A DNA stretch of 64,000 nt from contig CM033404.1 in NCBI GenBank assembly GCA_019426215.1, forward strand, positions 3,658,001-3,722,000, read 5' to 3'. Below, in pieces: positions 59,800-64,000 of this stretch; within the stretch, counting starts at the first letter, position 1; every line of letters starts with the position of its first letter. The notes under the pieces are model-generated. The model was not told where the DNA came from. It made no database searches and was given only the letters and a program-made list of their open reading frames with translations. The translations under genes and the position numbers were made by a program. The DNA is from Buddleja alternifolia (taxonomy: Eukaryota; Streptophyta; Magnoliopsida; Lamiales; Scrophulariaceae).

Positions 59800-61560
59800 T
59801 AAAAAAAAAATCATCATTTTCGGGATGATTTTTCAATATTTTCTGTACATTTTCGAGTTTCGACTTCAATATAAAAAATGTAGATTGACTCACAAAGTTT
59901 GTAACAGTACGAGAATTGATTCATTTTGATATCCAGGTAAAAAAATACAACATATTAAAAAAGACACACATATACGTATTTAAAAAAAATAATATTTTTC
60001 GTCATCTTCGGGATGATTTTTCGATATTTTGTGTACATTTTCGAGCTTTGACTTCAACATAAAAAATGTAGACTGACTCACAAAGTTTGTAACGGTGCAA
60101 CAATTGATTCATTTCGATATTTGGGTGAAAAAATACAATATGTTAAAATATATACACATACACGAATTTTTCGAAAATAATACATATTTTTTCATCATCT
60201 TTGGGATGATGTTTCGATGTTTTCTGCACATTTTTGGGCTTCGACTTCAACACAAAAAATGTAGATTGACTCACAAAGTTTGTAGCGGTGCGAGAATGGA
60301 TTCATTTCGATATCCGGGTGAAAAAATACATTAAATTGTTTTCATGATTAAAAATAAAAATACTGTAAAAAACAGTATCAATCTTCAATATGATTTACCG
60401 CAAGATTTAGACTCTTCGATATCCGGGTGAAAAAAATATAACATGTTAAAAACAGTCTTTATGAAATTTAATGTATTTTTTTCACCCGGATATCGAAATG
60501 AATCCGCACCATTACAAACTTTGTGAGTTAATCTACATTTTTTACGTTGAAGTCGAAGCCCGAAAATATACGGAAAACGTCGAAACATTATCCCATAGAT
60601 GACGAAAAAATATTTTTTTTCCGAAAAATTCGTGTATGTTTGTCTTTTTTGACATGTTGTATTTCTCACCCGGATATCGAAATGAATCAATGCTCATACC
60701 GTTACAAATTTTGTGAGTCAATCTACATTTTTTGTGTTGAAGTCAAAACTCGAAAATATACATAAAATGTCGAAAAGTCATCCCGAAGATTACGAAAAAA
60801 TATTTTTTTTTCAAAATATTCGTATATGTGTCTTTTTTAATATGTTGTATTTTTTCACCCGAATATCGAAATGAATCAATTCTTGCACCGTTACAAACTT
60901 TGTGAGTCATTCTTTATTTTTTGTGTTCAAGTCGAAGCTCACAAATGTATATAAAACGTCAAAAAAATATCCCAAAAATGACAAAAAAAATATTTTTTTT
61001 TTTGAAAAATCCGTGTATGTGTATCTTTTTTAACATGCTGTATTTTTTCACCCGAATATCGAAATAAATCAATTCTTGCACTATTACAAACTTTGTGAGT
61101 CAATCTACAATTTTTGTGTTGAATTTGAATTCCGAAAATGTACATAAAATGTCAAAAAATCATCCCGAAAATGACAAAAAAATATTTTTTTTGAGAAAAA
61201 TCCGTGTATGTGTGTCTTTTTTAACATATTGTATTTTTTCACCCGAATATCTAAATGTATCAATTCTTGCACCGTTACAAACTTTGTGAGTCAATCTATA
61301 TTTTTAATGTTGAAGTCAAAGCCCGAAAATGTCGAAAAATCATCCCGAAAATGTCAAAAAAATATTTTTTGGGGGGAAAAATCCGTATATGTGTATCTTT
61401 TTTAACATGTTGTATTTTTTCACCCGAATATCGAAATGAATCAATTCTCATACCGTTACAAACTTTGTGAGTCAATCTACATTTTTTGTGTCGAAGTCGA
61501 AACCCGAAAATGTACAAAAAATATCGAAAAATCATTCCGAAAATGATGGGAAAAAAGCTT
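59800..61560. repeat. Subterminal ~190 bp repeats of MULE 'c'
   Basis: About three monomers in one orientation (near 59815, 60008, 60200), an inversion point around 60340-60480, then about six inverted monomers to 61560. Blocks: TCGGGATGATTTTTCGA, GACTCACAAAGTTTGTAACG, TTCATTTCGATATCCGGGTG, AATACAACATGTTAAAAAA. Confidence 0.9.
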
Positions 61561-61749
61561 TGTTTAAAATTCTGATTGGGTGCGCCACTCACAACGGCGT
61601 ACCCTGTCACATAAATTAAAAAAAAAATTGCAGCAAATTAAAAAAAAAAAGGAAAATGTGGGTACGCCATTATCTGAATTTTTTTTATGTATTATTTAAA
61701 TAATTAATATTAAAAATTATATTATTTATTTAAAAAATCCGAATTATAT

Positions 61750-62542
61750 GGACATATCAATAAAGTTTATTTACAAAAGGGTAGTATCTTTTAGTGAATA
61801 TTAATATATTTATATTAACATTATCAGTATTTAATCAATTATTGATATTGCAAGACATTAATCTATGTTATTATAAATATGAATCACGAAAATTCAATCA
61901 AATACATTTATTTATTTTCAAATTCAAATAAGTGGCTAAAAAGCATTGACGTACAAATGCCAAAAAGTATTAGTATTATGATTTATGAAAAAAGACGTAT
62001 ATTTACATGCAGATGGAATATAAAATGAGGACCTTACAGATTTTGAAACATCGTCGGTCAAGACCGTTTCGACCAGTTAGGTGAAATAAAATTACAATGA
62101 ATTAAAATAACAAAGCTTATAGCTTCTCCTAATTGGTTTTTTTTTGTATATATCAGGGTTCTTCTCAACCGGACGTCAGAGATTATTTCCCTTTCGAGGC
62201 TGGCGATCACTGAAGTGGGTTTTACCTCTCCCAATAAAGCTTTTTCCATAGACACCGTTAAGAATCGAACCCTGGACAAATGGTTAAGTAATCGAATTAC
62301 AAAATATATATATATATATATATATATTATTTTTACTTTATAGATACAAAATCAATGAAAGGGAATGAACACTCTAATGATCGCGCAAACCCGAGTTTCA
62401 GTTTTACCAATTGGGATAACTTTGAGCGCCACTGAATGTGACACGTTTCTAAATTTCATCTCTCTTTGATTCTTCGCCTCTCAATTGTTTGTATCCATTT
62501 CTCTCAGTTTTGAAGGAAGCCAACGGATATTTATCAACTGAG
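61750..62542. other. AT-rich spacer upstream of the right-hand exon
   Basis: No gene or complete element is recognised. A TA microsatellite lies at about 62307-62326. The last ~150 bp should include the promoter and leader of the exon at 62543. Confidence 0.5.
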
Positions 62543-62594
62543 ATGACGACTGCGCAGATCTCCTCCTCTCTCTGCTGCTACTCTTCCATCCGCG
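62543..62594 (+). CDS. Possible first exon of a transit-peptide-bearing protein
   Basis: ATG at 62543 opens MTTAQISSSLCCYSSIR and ends at donor CCGCG/GTGAAT (GT at 62595-62596). The stretch is Ser/Thr/Cys-rich with one Arg and no acidic residue, like a chloroplast transit peptide, and the preceding leader is CT-rich. No later exon could be found before the copia gag at 63673, so the gene may continue beyond the window or be truncated. The family is unknown; this is a guess from composition and splice signal. Confidence 0.4.
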
Positions 62595-62684
62595 GTGAAT
62601 TTCGAATCCTCCTCCCTATTTTTCTTTGTGCAATGATTCAACTCACTAATAAATTCTATTTGCATACATTGCTGTGTTTGTAAC

Positions 62685-62732
<48 letters not shown>
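62685..62732. repeat. (TA)n microsatellite
   Basis: About 23 TA units, in the presumed first intron. Confidence 0.95.
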
Positions 62733-62734
<2 letters not shown>

Positions 62735-62916
62735 GTGTGTATATCATGCTATACTCCGTGTTGATTAATATCAAAGAAGAAAATAGAAGAAGACATTTTT
62801 TACCAATTGAACAGGAGTTCTTTGTTTTGCTTGGTATGAATTTTGTGCGTTCAGTTGTGTGTGGTGCTGCATACTTGTATAGAGAAAGATGATAGGTTTG
62901 ACTTGTCCTGAAATCT

Positions 62917-63672
62917 TGTTGGATAAAATGGTACAAATTGTGGTTGAGTACGAAATTCGAACGTCGTTAGTATCCGGGATACTTAAGATTATTGGATAAT
63001 CTTAATCTACGTTCCGAGTAGATGAGTTTAGCATTTCGAATTTCTCTAATCGGAACGAATGAGAAATTAAGTGCTAAATTGAAGGGTTTGAATTGTGTAT
63101 CCTATATTTTGATATAATTTTATTTAATATGTCATGCATATATCATGAATGACACAACACATTTTAATGGAAAATATGTCATGAATACATCATGAATGAC
63201 ATATGAGCACTTCAAGGTGGTGGAGCATCTTGGATGGCTAAGATTTGATCTTAGAAATGGATGGTGTGGATTGATTCTTATGGAAATGGATTTTGCCTAT
63301 AAATAGCAACCATTCCAACCATTTTGAAACACACCAACTCAAAACACAACATATTTCTCTCTAAATGTTCTTGAGTTTTATAAAATCATCTTCATCTTTT
63401 TCTTGAGATTTCAACAGTAAATTAAGTTTGTAGTTTTCTGAAATTGAAGTGGTTTAATCTTCGGAAAAAGAATATCGTTGTATCTTGGGACACTTGTTGC
63501 AAGAACTCGTACCACCAAGGCGGGGCAATTTAGTGTTAAGGATAGAGAGTTCTCTCTCGCCTCGATATAATCTTTCTTTGTTATTAGCAATTTGATACGT
63601 TTGTGAAGTTTTGAAACAACAAACTTAACACTAAATTTTCTTGTTGTTGTTCAAAAGTTATCACTTGTTCAA
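62917..63672 (+). repeat. Probable 5' LTR and leader of copia E
   Basis: Candidate start TGTTGGATAAAATGG at 62917. A strong TATA box CCTATAAATAGC lies at 63296-63307, preceded by two copies of an ATGTCATG...CATCATGAATGACA element (63128-63156, 63176-63203), as in an LTR U3 region. The LTR end is not certain and no standard tRNA-Met primer site is visible. Confidence 0.45.
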
Positions 63673-64000
63673 ATGGAAAATATGGGAAATGTTGATGGTG
63701 CTACTCTTGATTTCGGTCTTGGACCAGGTGCTATTCATGGTCTCGGTATTATCAATGGCTCCGGTGGAGGTTCTGGTTTTAGTTACGGTTCAGGGCTGGG
63801 TCCTGGTTCCGATTTTGGCATTGGCTCTGGTGGGGGTGCCGGGCTAGGTTCTGGTTCAGGGTTGGGCCCTGATTCCGGTTCTGGCTCTGCTCCGGTCCCT
63901 CCATTTGTTTCAATAGCTAATCCTGTTATACCGGTTCAGGCTGAAAAACCGGAGAAGTTCAGCGGGGCTGACTTCAAGAGGTGGCAACAAAAGATGTTGT
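63673..64000 (+). CDS. gag of copia E (runs off the window)
   Basis: ATG at 63673 (MENMGNVDGATLDFG) opens a frame that stays open to the window end. Residues about 12-75 are a Gly/Ser/Leu/Pro low-complexity region (units such as GSGLGPGS). The conserved gag start follows: EKPEKFSGADFKRWQQKML, typical of copia capsid domains. The Gly-rich leader is unusual for copia gag. The first ~108 codons are intact. Confidence 0.75.
   Translation, partial: MENMGNVDGATLDFGLGPGAIHGLGIINGSGGGSGFSYGSGLGPGSDFGIGSGGGAGLGSGSGLGPDSGSGSAPVPPFVSIANPVIPVQAEKPEKFSGADFKRWQQKML

Larger units (their letters stand above)
49992..61740. mobile_element. Palindromic MULE, member 'c', split by a copia element
   Basis: Ends GGATTTTTTAAATAAATAAT and its inverse, flanked by a perfect 9 bp duplication GAATTATAT (49983-49991, 61741-61749). 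Without the copia element (9586 bp including its duplication) it is 2163 bp. The interior from 59800 to 61560 is a tandem/inverted array of ~190 bp repeats. It encodes no transposase. Confidence 0.9.

Overview
The window is AT-rich nuclear DNA of a flowering plant, most likely a eudicot. This is inferred from the gene and transposon families present: an ankyrin-repeat/PGG membrane-protein gene of the ACD6-like type, Ty1/copia retrotransposons primed by initiator tRNA-Met, Mutator-like elements (MULEs) with 9-10 bp target-site duplications (TSDs), hAT elements with 8 bp TSDs, a tRNA-derived SINE, and a plant mobile domain (PMD) gene. I cannot name the species. Little of the DNA is intact host gene: one transit-peptide-like first exon at the left edge (146-400, minus), another at the right (62543-62594, plus), and two broken tandem copies of the ankyrin/PGG gene.

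The backbone of the first 49 kb is a tandem duplication. Unit 1 is about 1516-27319 and unit 2 about 27335-49357. Each carried one ankyrin/PGG gene in its right half. After duplication each copy collected its own transposons, so one unit often preserves the empty insertion site of the other. Unit 1 holds a SINE, small MITEs, a ~210 bp tandem satellite split by a hAT MITE and a palindromic MULE, nested GC-rich hAT elements, a solo LTR, a young copia element inside the last coding exon, and two inverted copies of one hAT element. Unit 2 holds a PIF-like element, a MULE that swallowed an 8.6 kb PMD-carrying MULE, a decayed copia, and a 716 bp MULE and a hAT inside the second ankyrin gene.

Right of the duplication, a palindromic MULE (49992-61740) was split by a 9.6 kb copia element with long LTRs (50200-59780) that lies on the minus strand and is full of stop codons of the C-to-T type. 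The window ends in the gag of a further copia element (from 63673).

The most unusual signal is a family of roughly 180-195 bp repeats. It occurs as tandem and inverted arrays inside three MULEs whose terminal inverted repeats differ: 5001-8936, 30991-39590 and 49992-61740. All three also carry near-perfect palindromes at their ends, two of them with the same core (CGCCATT ... AATGGCG). Only the middle element encodes a transposase and a PMD protein. I infer a mobile-element family in which the repeats and palindromes are recognition platforms, with one coding member and two non-coding, foldback-like members.
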